A stretch of 64,000 bases of DNA from JBLHZY01 sp050633265 (GTDB lineage: Bacteria; Pseudomonadota; Alphaproteobacteria; Rhodobacterales; Rhodobacteraceae), in the NCBI GenBank assembly GCA_050633265.1, contig JBOEGE010000010.1:19360-83359 (forward strand), written 5' to 3'. Numbering within the stretch: position 1 is the stretch's first letter; each line of letters starts with the position of its first letter. A program made the translations under genes and the position numbers. The notes beneath the pieces were generated by a model. It saw only the letters and a program-made list of their open reading frames with translations, made no database searches and was not told the DNA's origin. This document shows positions 23,597-31,754 of this stretch, piece by piece.

Positions 23597-24698
23597 AGCC
23601 AAGCCCATCGACCAGAGAGGCAATCGCCCGCTCCAGTTTGGCCCGGTCGATCGAGGAGAAATCGCGATCAACCTTGATCTCCAAACGCCCGACGCTGGCC
23701 GTGCATTTGACCTGCCCAACAGAGCTTCGGATATGGAAGGTCGTCTTGGTTTTAGACGCCCCCCCTGCCCGCTTGGCCCGCGTCTCGGCTGGTGCCGCCG
23801 TACCGTCCTGATCGCTTAGCCCGGCAAAGCGGCGGAGCACTTCCAGCTCGTCCATGATGCTGCGATTGTCCCAGTCCGCCAGCTCAGCCTTGATCCGCTT
23901 GGCGGCCTCTGGCTGTTCCTTCAAGACCCGCGCCAAGCTCACCCCAAGCGCGCGCGGGATCTGCGTTGGATAATCCAGCGCATCCCCGAGCCGCTCCAGC
24001 AGCAGCGCAAAAGAGCGGATGTAGCTGCGCTTGGAATAGGGCGCGGATTGGAACAGCGCGGCCACCGCATCAGAGAGGTTGCTCGCACCTGTCGCTGGAT
24101 CGGCCGCATAGTTCTGCGCGGCAAAGGCCATCTCAGCAAAGGACAGATCCTTGCGGATCACGTTCTCATCGACCATGCGCCGATAGAGCCCAGAGATATC
24201 CGCCTCGCCCGCCATAACAAGCGCCGGGATAGAGGCCCAAGCCCCCTCGCCCGTCTCCTCCAGCAGCCGCTTATAGGCGCTCAGGCGGCGGTATCCCTGA
24301 ACCAGCTCAAAGCCCGTGCCATCGGGGCGCGGCAGAACGCGGATCGGGTTGGACAGGCCAAGCTCCTTGATCGAAGTCACAAGCCCATCAAGCTCTTCGT
24401 CCTCGCCGGGCAAGCGATCCCGGACCAGCATAAAGCTGTGCACATCCTCCAGCGGAACCGCCTGCACCACATGCCCAGCCTCGCGCAGCGCGACAAACTC
24501 ATGTGCAAGCGCATCGTTCTCGTCGCGGATGGATTCAGCAGCGCTTTTGCGGGCCTTGAGCGCCTCGGCGTTCTCAACAATAGCGCTTGCCATTGGGCCT
24601 CGGCGGCCAGATCCGGCGCCGCCATCACCCTGTGCTGTCGGGGTCTCTACGGCCTCATCCGGCATCTCGACATCGAACATACGTTTCTTGCGGGTCAT
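23595..24698 (-). CDS. parB: ParB-type partition protein (plasmid)
   Basis: 367 residues. A low-complexity N-terminus is followed by a ParB nuclease-like domain: VHSFMLVRDRLPGEDEELDG, PIRVLPRPDGTGFELV and the nucleotide-binding GYRRLSAYKRL near residue 145, then the helix-turn-helix part with ENVIRKDLSFAEMA. ParB loads on parS sites, forms a clamp and is moved by ParA to separate plasmid copies. Its start overlaps the parA stop by 4 bp, so the pair is one operon. The C-terminal quarter (AKRAGGASKTKTTFHI onward) is probably the dimerisation part. The stop codon lies inside a parS-like palindrome. Confidence 0.92.
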   Translation of the reverse strand: MTRKKRMFDVEMPDEAVETPTAQGDGGAGSGRRGPMASAIVENAEALKARKSAAESIRDENDALAHEFVALREAGHVVQAVPLEDVHSFMLVRDRLPGEDEELDGLVTSIKELGLSNPIRVLPRPDGTGFELVQGYRRLSAYKRLLEETGEGAWASIPALVMAGEADISGLYRRMVDENVIRKDLSFAEMAFAAQNYAADPATGASNLSDAVAALFQSAPYSKRSYIRSFALLLERLGDALDYPTQIPRALGVSLARVLKEQPEAAKRIKAELADWDNRSIMDELEVLRRFAGLSDQDGTAAPAETRAKRAGGASKTKTTFHIRSSVGQVKCTASVGRLEIKVDRDFSSIDRAKLERAIASLVDGLG

Positions 24699-26038
24699 GT
24701 CTGCTCTCCTTCACCAAGGGCCTTATCCGCGGGTAAGGTCTCATTGTTCATCGCCTCCCAGCGAGGCAGCATCACCTCTCGGAATTCGTCGTAAGCTTGA
24801 TCAAAACTGGCCCGTGCGCGGCGCCATGTTTCGCGGGTCATATCGCGGTAATCCATCTCATAGATCGAGCTGAGGAAGCGGCCGGATTGCTCAACTGCGC
24901 GGGTCATCTCAACGGGGTGCTTGGCCAGCTTATCGCCAAAGACCTTGCCAAAGGCATCAAACATCGCGCGGTGCAGCTCATTGCCCGGTTCATAGCGGGT
25001 CAGCAGGAAGCGGATGTCTTGGAAGACCTTGGGCAGCGTGACCTTATCCGCGGATAAGCTGCCTTCAAACCCAAAGGCCAGATCCTCAAGCGCTTCGCTG
25101 AGCTGGCCGATGAAAGAGGTCGTGCTGTCATACTCCCAATAGCCTGGCCCCGAAGGCACATAGAGCATATCGGCGGCAAAGACCGCGTTCATCGATTGAT
25201 AGCCAATGGCCGGCGGGCAATCGAAAAAGATAAGGTCCCATTGGTCTTCGGGCAGCTGATCGAGGAAGCGATTGACGGCAGCAAAGAAGGACCATTCCGG
25301 ATTGAGATGCCGGTACTGCGCAGAGGCAAATTCAACGAAGGCCGCGTTGGCGCAAGACGGGATGAGATCAATCGTGGGCCAGTTGGTGGGCTGGATGAAA
25401 TCGCCAACGCGCAGGTCTTGCAGGCCGAGATCAGAGATGCTCGAAGGGATCGCGCGGCGGGGCAGGGCGGTTCCTGATGCAGCGCCGCGCGGCGCGTTGT
25501 TCTGGGCCTCTGTTTCGCGGATCAAATCGCGCGCCATGATGCCCCAAACGGTGTGCTCTTCGCTCACATTATTAAGGCCCATCGAGTGCGAAAGCGTTGC
25601 CTGAGGATCGAAATCCACACAGAGCACCCGGTAGCCATCAAGCGCGGCCGCATGGGCAAAGTGCAGCGCTACGGTAGACTTGCCCGCACCCCCCTTAAAG
25701 TTGGCGATCGCAGTGCGAAACGCGCGGCCCTTAGGGCGCGGCGGCATCAAAGATTTGCCGCGCGGCTTGAGCTTGCGGCGCAGCGTGTTGACCTCCTCCA
25801 ACGAGAACCAGCGCTGCCGCCCCTCCGGCTCGACCTTCCCCGCGGGTAAGGTCGGATCGGCGGCCATCTTGCCCCGGAAGGTCGATTGGTTCAGCCCAAG
25901 GATCAGCTCGGAGACCTCCCAAGAAGAGAAGCGGCGCAGCTGCTTCTCGTTCTGCGGAGAGAATGTTTGCTGGCGGATCCAGCCCTGCATCTTGAGCGAT
26001 TTGGCCTGAAGGTCTCTTAGATCTGTGTGCGTAAACAT
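24695..26038 (-). CDS. parA: ParA/RepA-type partition ATPase with N-terminal DNA-binding domain
   Basis: 447 residues. The N-terminal about 100 residues form a DNA-binding region (FSSWEVSELILGLNQSTFRG and WFSLEEVNTLRRKL), as in type Ia ParA proteins that repress their own operon. A deviant Walker A motif follows (FKGGAGKSTVALHFAHAAAL near residue 115), then VDFDPQATLSHS and the Walker B-like DLIFFDCPPAIGY near residue 275. It uses ATP-dependent DNA binding to position plasmids bound by ParB. Unusually, the gene itself contains three parS-like palindromes, each in the same reading phase and each coding for a Ser/Thr-Leu-Pro/Ser-Ala-Asp/Gly-Lys peptide (residues 63-68, about 327-332 and 433-438). 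Confidence 0.93.
   Translation of the reverse strand: MFTHTDLRDLQAKSLKMQGWIRQQTFSPQNEKQLRRFSSWEVSELILGLNQSTFRGKMAADPTLPAGKVEPEGRQRWFSLEEVNTLRRKLKPRGKSLMPPRPKGRAFRTAIANFKGGAGKSTVALHFAHAAALDGYRVLCVDFDPQATLSHSMGLNNVSEEHTVWGIMARDLIRETEAQNNAPRGAASGTALPRRAIPSSISDLGLQDLRVGDFIQPTNWPTIDLIPSCANAAFVEFASAQYRHLNPEWSFFAAVNRFLDQLPEDQWDLIFFDCPPAIGYQSMNAVFAADMLYVPSGPGYWEYDSTTSFIGQLSEALEDLAFGFEGSLSADKVTLPKVFQDIRFLLTRYEPGNELHRAMFDAFGKVFGDKLAKHPVEMTRAVEQSGRFLSSIYEMDYRDMTRETWRRARASFDQAYDEFREVMLPRWEAMNNETLPADKALGEGEQT
24719..24740. other. Probable parS site 2 (inside parA 3' end)
   Basis: CCTTATCCGCGGGTAAGG core, one asymmetric pair, within codons 433-440 of parA and 20 bp upstream of the parB start. The arms match the other three copies. 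Confidence 0.72.
25039..25060. other. Probable parS site 3 (inside parA)
   Basis: The most symmetric copy in the core: CTTATCCGCGGATAAG is a perfect 16-bp palindrome. It codes on the minus strand for the Leu-Ser-Ala-Asp-Lys stretch of ParA. Confidence 0.75.
25832..25853. other. Probable parS site 4 (inside parA 5' part)
   Basis: GACCTT and AAGGTC arms around CCGCGG with one asymmetric pair. It encodes Leu-Pro-Ala-Gly-Lys between the two halves of the N-terminal DNA-binding region of ParA. Confidence 0.72.
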
Positions 26039-26514
26039 TTTGCCTCGGACGTAGAATGCTTCATTTCAGTTATTTACGCCTAACTTGCTATTTATGTCGA
26101 GAACCTTATTATCTAACAGCAAGAGAAAACATGCGCTCACGGCCAAAGATCATCACACTCCTACAGGGCGCGAGAAGGCGCGGGCGCCCGAATCGGATGT
26201 GATTCGAATGTGCCCCGATATCAGGGTCTAATCCGGCGCATTTAGGGGGTCGCCAAAAACCAGCCCCAGCATATTGAGGGGACATATCCCGCATTTAGGG
26301 GGACATCTTGAGCGTCCCCTAATACCAATCTATACCCATTTTCTTTTGAAATGAGATTTTGAAAGCAAGACTGGCAACGCGAATCCTTGACAAAGCCCGC
26401 GCAACAAACGCTAATCGCTGCAGGATCGGGAATAGCGTCTAAAACACCTCATCACAGAATGAGGAGCGCGCCCCCAATGAGGCAGAAACAGGCACGGCCA
26501 ATCGAGGGATCGTC
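26039..26514. other. Putative replication origin with iteron-like repeats
   Basis: The 476-bp divergent region between parA and the DnaA-like initiator has no credible gene. It contains a perfect CGGGCGCCCG palindrome (26181-26190), an inverted repeat CGAATC-6-GATTCG (26189-26206), then three direct copies of a GCATTTAGGGGGAC-like element (26236-26252, 26269-26285, 26291-26306) and one inverted copy (26312-26323). An AT-rich stretch at 26324-26370 follows and could be the unwinding element. This order is what a plasmid origin next to its initiator gene would show. Confidence 0.65.
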
Positions 26515-27240
26515 ATGCAACGTGAGCAGACCGGGCGCATCGGCCCCAGTGCAAAAGCGGCTGGACCCGGCGCGCAAGCCATCAAATATGATATTCTCAC
26601 CGCTCTCTTGGCAACGGCCTCTTGCGGCAGCGCCGTTGAGGCCCGATTGGCCTTGCGACTTTCTCTGCTGATCACAGCGCGGTTCAATTGGCGGCGCGGC
26701 ACGTTCTCTGTTGGGCAGATCGAAATGGCCCGCATGTGGGGCGTAACCGTGCGCACCGCAAAAAGAGAAATGGCCGAAATGCGCGCGCGGGGCTGGATCA
26801 CTGTATCGATCCCATCGGCGCGGGGCAGGGTGGCGCAACACAGCATTGTTTTGCCGGTCGTTTTGCGCGCGACGATGCCTCACTGGGAACGTGTCGGCCC
26901 AGATTTTGCCGCCCGGATGCACGGCGCACCAGAACCAGAGGCTCAAACCGAGACCAACGTTGTCCCGCTTCACGCAGGGCCCGCCGCATTGCCCCAAGAT
27001 GAGAGCACAGGATGGGGCAGAGCCGCACGTCAGCTTCAGGCGCAGGATCCAGCAATTTATCGCGCCTGGCTCGCGCAATTGGAGCCGCTAGAATTGGAGG
27101 CCGGGATGCTTACCCTTGCCGCGCCATCGCGGTTTATCGCGGATTACATCAAAACCCATTATCACGCGCGCATTTTGGCAGTATTGGCCAGCGAGAACCC
27201 AGAGATCAGCGATGTTCAAGTCGTGGCCGTGCAATCTTAG
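26515..27240 (+). CDS. DnaA-like plasmid replication initiator
   Basis: 241 residues. The N-terminal half is a winged-helix-like DNA-binding region (ARLALRLSLLITARFNWRRG, then QIEMARMWGVTVRTAKREM). The C-terminal about 65 residues resemble the N-terminal domain of DnaA: the segment YRAWLAQLEPLELEAGMLTL, then PSRFIADYIKTHYHARIL, matching the YxxWL and F-x-x-D-x-I pattern that in DnaA recruits the helicase. Initiators of this type define the DnaA-like replicons described in Rhodobacteraceae. The ATG at 26515 follows GAGGGA. With the divergent parAB pair and upstream iterons it makes the replicon core, which is why I infer an extrachromosomal element. Confidence 0.82.
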   Translation: MQREQTGRIGPSAKAAGPGAQAIKYDILTALLATASCGSAVEARLALRLSLLITARFNWRRGTFSVGQIEMARMWGVTVRTAKREMAEMRARGWITVSIPSARGRVAQHSIVLPVVLRATMPHWERVGPDFAARMHGAPEPEAQTETNVVPLHAGPAALPQDESTGWGRAARQLQAQDPAIYRAWLAQLEPLELEAGMLTLAAPSRFIADYIKTHYHARILAVLASENPEISDVQVVAVQS

Positions 27241-27261
27241 GCTATAAGGCGGCCGCCTTGG

Positions 27262-28011
27262 TCAGATTAACGCGGAACCGATCTCTGCGGCGCTGATATC
27301 GGCTGACGCATGCCCGAGATGCTTTTGAATATGGCGCTCATCAAGGGCGCGTTTCTTATCTCGGGAGGTAGGGCGAAGGAGGGAGCCATAGCCAGTTTTA
27401 CCCCGAAACCGCAGTATTAGACCCTGTTTTTGAATGTCTGCCCCCCCGTCGGCATCAAGCGTATCGTCTCTATGCAGGTCGAGGCCGACGAATTCGGAAC
27501 GCTGCAATCCGCCTGCAAATCCGATCAATAGAATGGCCCGGTCTCGCAATCCGTGCAGATCAAAGGGCAGGGTATTGACCATGGCGACGATATCATCCGC
27601 CATCACCGCTTCTTTTTGAATGGGCGGGCGCGCGTGTTTGCACTGGAGGCCGGCAAGGACAGTGGCGATATGCCGGTCCTGGCGATCGAGGGCAAAGCCG
27701 CGCTGTTGGTAATGCCAGGCAAGACCAGACAGACGGCGCTCTATTGTGGACGCTGAAAGAGGGCGGAGCGCCAGCTGTGAAGGTGTTTTAGTGTCTGGTG
27801 CGGCGCAATCCGTGATGTAGAGCCCGATGAGCTGCGGGTTTGGGGGTAGGGGCTCTGCGCCACGCCCGCGGCACCAGCGCGCAAAATGCGCCCAACCGTG
27901 CTTGTACGCTATGTTGGTGTTCTGGGCGGTGGCATGGCGGGCATAGCCGTTGGCAGTGTCCACCAGCCTATCCAAAGAGCCAGGACCAGCAACAAAGTGC
28001 GGGAGGTTCAA
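27262..28011 (-). pseudogene. Degenerate tyrosine recombinase/integrase
   Basis: 249 residues. The N-terminal part is a good SAM-like core-binding domain (NTNIAYKHGWAHFARWC, then LSASTIERRLSGLAWHY) and the start of a catalytic domain (RDRAILLIGFAGGLQRSEF). The position of the first catalytic arginine in GLxRSE is glutamine 170, and the protein jumps from KTGYGSLLRP to a truncated HLGHASADIS end, so the HxxR segment and the tyrosine nucleophile are lost. It is best read as a decayed integrase next to the plasmid initiator; such genes often accompany DnaA-like replicons and may once have resolved dimers. Confidence 0.75.
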
Positions 28012-28234
28012 CGACTCCCTCGAAGCGGCGCTATGCCATCGACCCCTCCACCATCATAAACAAGCAAAGCCTGCGGCCTGCGCCGAGTTAATGCACCAGA
28101 CCCCATTCACCGCTGTCCTGCCCGCCGATCAATGCATCGCCACTTTGCGGATTTATCTGAAACCCATCGCCGAAGTGCCGCTGCAACAAGATGCCAGACA
28201 AAGCAGGGATTTGCGCGTAAGGGGTGGGCGTTCT

Positions 28235-28645
28235 TTATTGTCCTGCTTTGCGCACTTCGGCGATGGTGGTTTGGGACAATCTGTCGATCAGGCTGCGTTC
28301 GACATCTTGCATCACTTGGGCAACCCGTTGGTGCAATGCCTGTTCGATGGAACAATCGGGCGCATCCGTTTCTGCTTCGCTCGCGACCAAACGTTCATCA
28401 AGTGCAATATAGACATCCGCAAGCGTGATCTGTTGCGGGCTGCGCGCCAATCGCCAGCCGCCAGCATGCCCTTTTTCCGAGGACAGCAGGCCTGCCTCGC
28501 GCAGACGCCCCAAGACGCGCCTGACAACGACAGGATTGGTGCCAGCGTGTTTTGCAATATCGGCCGAGGTGCGGGCTTGTGCTGGATTGCCGGCCATATG
28601 CCCTAGCGTGTGCAAGGCGAGCGACAGGCGGGAGTTACGTTTCAT
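28235..28645 (-). CDS. Rrf2-family transcriptional regulator
   Basis: 136 residues with an N-terminal Rrf2 winged helix (SLALHTLGHMAG, ADIAKHAGTNPVVVRRVLGR, GHAGGWRLAR). The start is the ATG at 28643-28645 after AGGAGAG; a frame to 28681 runs into the operator. Unlike IscR or NsrR it has only one cysteine (Cys98 in PDCSIEQAL), so it probably carries no iron-sulfur cluster and may sense through that thiol or a ligand. It diverges from the zinc-uptake operon and an exact inverted repeat lies in the shared promoter, so it probably controls itself and perhaps that operon. Confidence 0.9.
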   Translation of the reverse strand: MKRNSRLSLALHTLGHMAGNPAQARTSADIAKHAGTNPVVVRRVLGRLREAGLLSSEKGHAGGWRLARSPQQITLADVYIALDERLVASEAETDAPDCSIEQALHQRVAQVMQDVERSLIDRLSQTTIAEVRKAGQ

Positions 28646-28674
28646 CGCGCGGCTCTCCTGAAAGGCGCCATCAA

Positions 28675-28691
28675 GCAACAATAGTTGTTGC
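28675..28691. promoter_or_regulatory. Inverted-repeat operator of the Rrf2 regulator
   Basis: GCAACAA (28675-28681), TAG, TTGTTGC (28685-28691): a perfect 7+3+7 inverted repeat 30 bp upstream of the regulator start, in the 190-bp region shared with the divergent zinc operon. Confidence 0.7.
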
Positions 28692-28755
28692 GTGTTTCTA
28701 GTAACTCTTGTAGTTCCATGAATCGAAACCCGTTGCCCATTGTTGGAGCTGAAAT

Positions 28756-28848
28756 ATGCAGGACTCTTGCTGTGATGTCACCCTGTCAAACGCAGGCGCC
28801 CCCAATGAAGAGGCCCATTTGAGGAGTGACATTGCATGGGGCGAATGA
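28756..28848 (+). CDS. Possible 30-residue peptide upstream of the zinc operon
   Basis: An ATG frame of 30 codons beginning MQDSCCDVTL and ending SDIAWGE, whose stop lies inside the first codons of the next gene. It has a vicinal cysteine pair. Weak GGAGC ribosome site seven bases upstream. It could be a leader peptide or only the 5' untranslated region. Confidence 0.25.
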   Translation: MQDSCCDVTLSNAGAPNEEAHLRSDIAWGE

Positions 28849-29177
28849 TGAAAGCGACAAACCGGGGGGAGACGGGCCTCACCCTCAAACAAAGACCCCA
28901 AGACCCGATGCAGATCTTTGATACATTGCCCGCGCCTGTCCGTATTTGGCTGTCTAAAGCTGTATTACCTTGGTCGCCCGCATCATGTCGCAGGATCATC
29001 TGGCGGGCCAAAGCGCGCGGGGAATGCCTTGATGATATCCTAGAACGGCTTGCCCGCGCGCAAGAGAAGACCCTCTTGCGCCATGCCAAAGCGCCGCGCG
29101 CGCCCAAAGCACCACAGCCTATTTGCGTTGCACTTACCTCCAAACCAAGCACAACTGAAATCGAAAAGGACCTGTGA
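28836..29177 (+). CDS. DUF6525 family protein
   Basis: 113 residues of a small protein family seen in Rhodobacteraceae. The recognisable core is DPMQIFDTLPAPVRIWLSKA, then LPWSPASCRRIIWRAKARG and the LDDILERLARAQEKTL helix. It is cytoplasmic and basic, without signal peptide; a DNA- or nucleotide-related role is possible, but the function is unknown. The ATG at 28836 follows GAGGAG by nine bases. Its TGA overlaps the ATG of the zinc-binding protein gene, so the two are translationally coupled; why it heads a metal-uptake operon is unclear. Confidence 0.7.
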   Translation: MGRMMKATNRGETGLTLKQRPQDPMQIFDTLPAPVRIWLSKAVLPWSPASCRRIIWRAKARGECLDDILERLARAQEKTLLRHAKAPRAPKAPQPICVALTSKPSTTEIEKDL

Positions 29178-29818
29178 TGAAACGTCTCAACCTTGCCCTT
29201 CTTGCCTGCGTGACAGCGACACCGCTTCTGGCGCAAGACCCCCGCGAAGCAGATGCGCATGTTCATGGCGTCAGCACGCTTGAAATGGCCATAGAAGATG
29301 GGAATGTCTTGATAAATCTTGTGTCGCCGGGGATGGATCTTGTTGGCTTTGAATATGAGGCCAGCACGGATGCTGATAAAGATGCCGTTGAGGCCGCTCT
29401 GCGTGTCTTGTTGACGCCTGAGAATATCGTTGCTCTGCCTGCTGCGGCGCAATGCCGTTTGGCCGAAGTTCTGGCGCATCTTCATGCGGGGGCGCATGAT
29501 CATGAGGAGGACGAGGACCATGACCACGCCGATGAAAACGGCGCCGAAGATCATGCGGATCACAGCGAAGACGCGCATGCAAAGGATCATGCCGAAGAAG
29601 AGGCGCAGACAGATCAAACCAGCGGGGCGCATAGCGAATTCCATGTGCGTTATGCCTTTGATTGCACACATCCAGAGGCGCTGACAAAACTGAGCTTGCC
29701 CTTCTTCCAGCATTTCGAGAAGGCCCAAGAGATAGAGGCCCAATTTGTAACATCCAGCGGGGCAGGGGCGGCCGAGATCAGGCGAGAGAGCCCCGCGCTC
29801 CTTTTGACGCAACCATGA
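29177..29818 (+). CDS. zrgA: ZrgA-like zinc-binding periplasmic protein (DUF2796)
   Basis: 213 residues with a signal peptide (KRLNLALLACVTATPLLA, cut before QDPREA). The mature start EADAHVHGVSTLEMA is the DUF2796 signature, and residues about 108-155 are a His/Asp/Glu-rich segment with many HDHE-type pairs, a flexible metal-collecting loop. ZrgA of Vibrio cholerae captures zinc for the ZrgABCDE importer. The next three genes (ATPase, FtsX-like permease, DUF3299) follow with ATGA overlaps and match that system. Zinc limitation is the likely inducing signal, though no Zur box was recognised. Confidence 0.88.
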   Translation: MKRLNLALLACVTATPLLAQDPREADAHVHGVSTLEMAIEDGNVLINLVSPGMDLVGFEYEASTDADKDAVEAALRVLLTPENIVALPAAAQCRLAEVLAHLHAGAHDHEEDEDHDHADENGAEDHADHSEDAHAKDHAEEEAQTDQTSGAHSEFHVRYAFDCTHPEALTKLSLPFFQHFEKAQEIEAQFVTSSGAGAAEIRRESPALLLTQP

Positions 29819-30510
29819 CCAAAGCCGCTCTCGATCTTAAAGACGTCTCTTTTGCCTGGCCTGGCCGGGGCGGGTTTTCTCTGACCTGCCCAAGCTTCCA
29901 ATTGGCGCGTGCACAAAGCGTTCTTTTGCTGGGGGCCAGCGGATCGGGGAAATCCACCTTTTTGTCGCTGATATGCGGGATCATCGCGGCGAAACGGGGC
30001 AGCGTTTGCATTGCCGGAACTGAGCTGGGCAAACTGAGCACAGGCGCGCGAGATCGCTTTCGCGCCGAGCAAATAGGCATTATTTTTCAGCAGTTTAACC
30101 TGCTGCCCTATGCGCGTGTTGTGGATAATATTTTGTTGCCTTTGCGTTTTGCGCCAAAGCGGCGCGCCCGCGCAAATGATCTACAGCAAGAGGCCCAACG
30201 TCTTTGTTCGGCGCTGCAATTGCCCGATGATATTTTGCCAAAACAGGCCGCGCGGCTAAGTGTTGGGCAGCAGCAGCGCGTTGCGGTTGCGCGCGCATTG
30301 ATTGGGGCGCCGCCTTTGATTGTCGCGGATGAACCGACTTCGGCGCTTGATGCCGCGTCTCAGGACAGATTCCTAAGCCTCCTTTTTGCCCAAAGCGCGG
30401 CCGCAGGATCATCGCTTTTGATGGTTAGCCACGATGAGCGCCTTGGCGCACGGTTCGATCATGTGATCCATCTCGAAGATATTGTTCAAACGCAAAGGGC
30501 GCTGCCATGA
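29815..30510 (+). CDS. ABC transporter ATP-binding protein (LolD/MacB type) of the zinc operon
   Basis: 231 residues, a single ABC ATPase: Walker A GASGSGKST near residue 45, Q-loop FQQFNLLPY, signature LSVGQQQRVAVARAL near residue 145, and Walker B LIVADEPTSALDAAS. The family partners with FtsX-like permeases and here lies between the zinc-binding protein and such a permease with 4-bp overlaps at both ends. It should power zinc (or zinc-carrier) movement from the cytoplasmic face of the inner membrane. Confidence 0.9.
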   Translation: MTKAALDLKDVSFAWPGRGGFSLTCPSFQLARAQSVLLLGASGSGKSTFLSLICGIIAAKRGSVCIAGTELGKLSTGARDRFRAEQIGIIFQQFNLLPYARVVDNILLPLRFAPKRRARANDLQQEAQRLCSALQLPDDILPKQAARLSVGQQQRVAVARALIGAPPLIVADEPTSALDAASQDRFLSLLFAQSAAAGSSLLMVSHDERLGARFDHVIHLEDIVQTQRALP

Positions 30511-31754
30511 TCCTGCGTTTGGCCACTCAATCGCTGTTCGCCCGGGCGCTGACCATCAGCATGACCGTTTTGTCGATCGCGCTGTCGGTTGCGCTGTTTC
30601 TTGGGGTTGAAAAAGTTCGAACCGGGGCGCGGGCAAGCTTTGCGGATACGATTTCGGGCACCGATCTGATCGTTGGGGCGCGTTCTGGCTCGGTGCAGCT
30701 TTTGTTGTATTCGGTCTTTCGCATCGGCAATGCCACAAACAACCTCACCTGGCAAAGCTATCAAGACATCGCGGCCCGTGACGAGGTCGATTGGATCGTG
30801 CCTATTTCGCTTGGCGACAGCCATCGCCAATTTCGTGTTATGGGCACCACGCCCGCCTTTTTCACCCATTACAAATATCGCGGCGACAGAGCCTTGGAGA
30901 TGTCGCAAGGGCAGGGGCTGCGCGATCTTTATGATGCGGTTATCGGCGCCGATGTGGCCAAAGACCTGGGGTATTCGGTGGGCGATCCGATTGTTGTGTC
31001 GCATGGGATTGCCTCTTTCACCGCGCATGAAGATCAGCCCTTTCGTGTAGCAGGTATCGTTGCCAAAACCGGCACGCCTGTGGATCGAACCGTGATCGTG
31101 AGCCTCAAGGCGATTGAAGCGATCCATATCGATTGGCAAAGCGGGGCCAAGAGCGGCCAGAGCACATCCGTTGAGGCCATTCGCGCCATGGATCTTACCC
31201 CGACAGCAATCACCTCGGCCTTGGTTGGGGTAAAATCGCGGCTTGAGATTTTTGGGCTCCAGCGCTGGATCAACGAATATCCAGAAGAGCCCTTGCTTGC
31301 GGTGCTTCCTGGGGTGGCGCTTCAGGAGCTTTGGCAGATTGTTGGCGTTGCTGAAACGGCGCTGATTGCTGTGTCTGTGATGGTTGTTGTGACTGCGCTG
31401 ATTGGTATGATGGCGATGATTTTTTCGAGCCTGAATGAACGGCGGCGGGAAATGGCAATTTGGCGCGCTATGGGCGCCCGACCAAGCACAATTCTGGGGC
31501 TTTTGGTTCTTGAGGCGATGCTTATGGCGGGTTTGGGCGCGCTCCTTGGATTTGGGCTGCTGTATTTGGGGCTTCTGGGCGCACAGCCTTGGATCGACGC
31601 CGCTTTTGGACTTTGGTTGCCGATTGCCCCACCGACGATGCAAGATGTATGGGGTCTTTTGATTGTGGTCCTTGCAGGGGCCTTTGCAAGCCTCCTTCCT
31701 GCAATTCGGGCCTACCGGCTTTCATTGGCAGATGGCATGATGGTGAGATTATGA
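30507..31754 (+). CDS. ABC transporter permease, FtsX/MacB-like, of the zinc operon
   Basis: 415 residues with four membrane helices: one after the N-terminus (ALTISMTVLSIALSVALFLG), a large periplasmic domain from about residue 45 to 275, and three near the C-terminus (TALIAVSVMVVVTALIGMMA, MLMAGLGALLGFGLLYLGLL and DVWGLLIVVLAGAFASLLPA). This is the MacB/FtsX topology. The NERRREMAIWRAMGARPS segment after the second helix is a family signature. It overlaps the ATPase gene and the DUF3299 gene by 4 bp each. Confidence 0.9.
   Translation: MILRLATQSLFARALTISMTVLSIALSVALFLGVEKVRTGARASFADTISGTDLIVGARSGSVQLLLYSVFRIGNATNNLTWQSYQDIAARDEVDWIVPISLGDSHRQFRVMGTTPAFFTHYKYRGDRALEMSQGQGLRDLYDAVIGADVAKDLGYSVGDPIVVSHGIASFTAHEDQPFRVAGIVAKTGTPVDRTVIVSLKAIEAIHIDWQSGAKSGQSTSVEAIRAMDLTPTAITSALVGVKSRLEIFGLQRWINEYPEEPLLAVLPGVALQELWQIVGVAETALIAVSVMVVVTALIGMMAMIFSSLNERRREMAIWRAMGARPSTILGLLVLEAMLMAGLGALLGFGLLYLGLLGAQPWIDAAFGLWLPIAPPTMQDVWGLLIVVLAGAFASLLPAIRAYRLSLADGMMVRL

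Noticed and set aside
23560..25853. The palindromes as transcription terminators or a REP family
   Set aside because: They lack T stretches, lie inside an essential reading frame in one phase and cluster only in parAB, which fits partition sites better.
26387..26671. 94-codon frame before the initiator
   Set aside because: It overlaps the initiator gene in another frame and lies in the putative origin; no family features.
27950..28606. 218-codon frame between the integrase and the Rrf2 gene
   Set aside because: Mostly antisense to the Rrf2 gene, with no motif in the short unshared part at 28012-28234.
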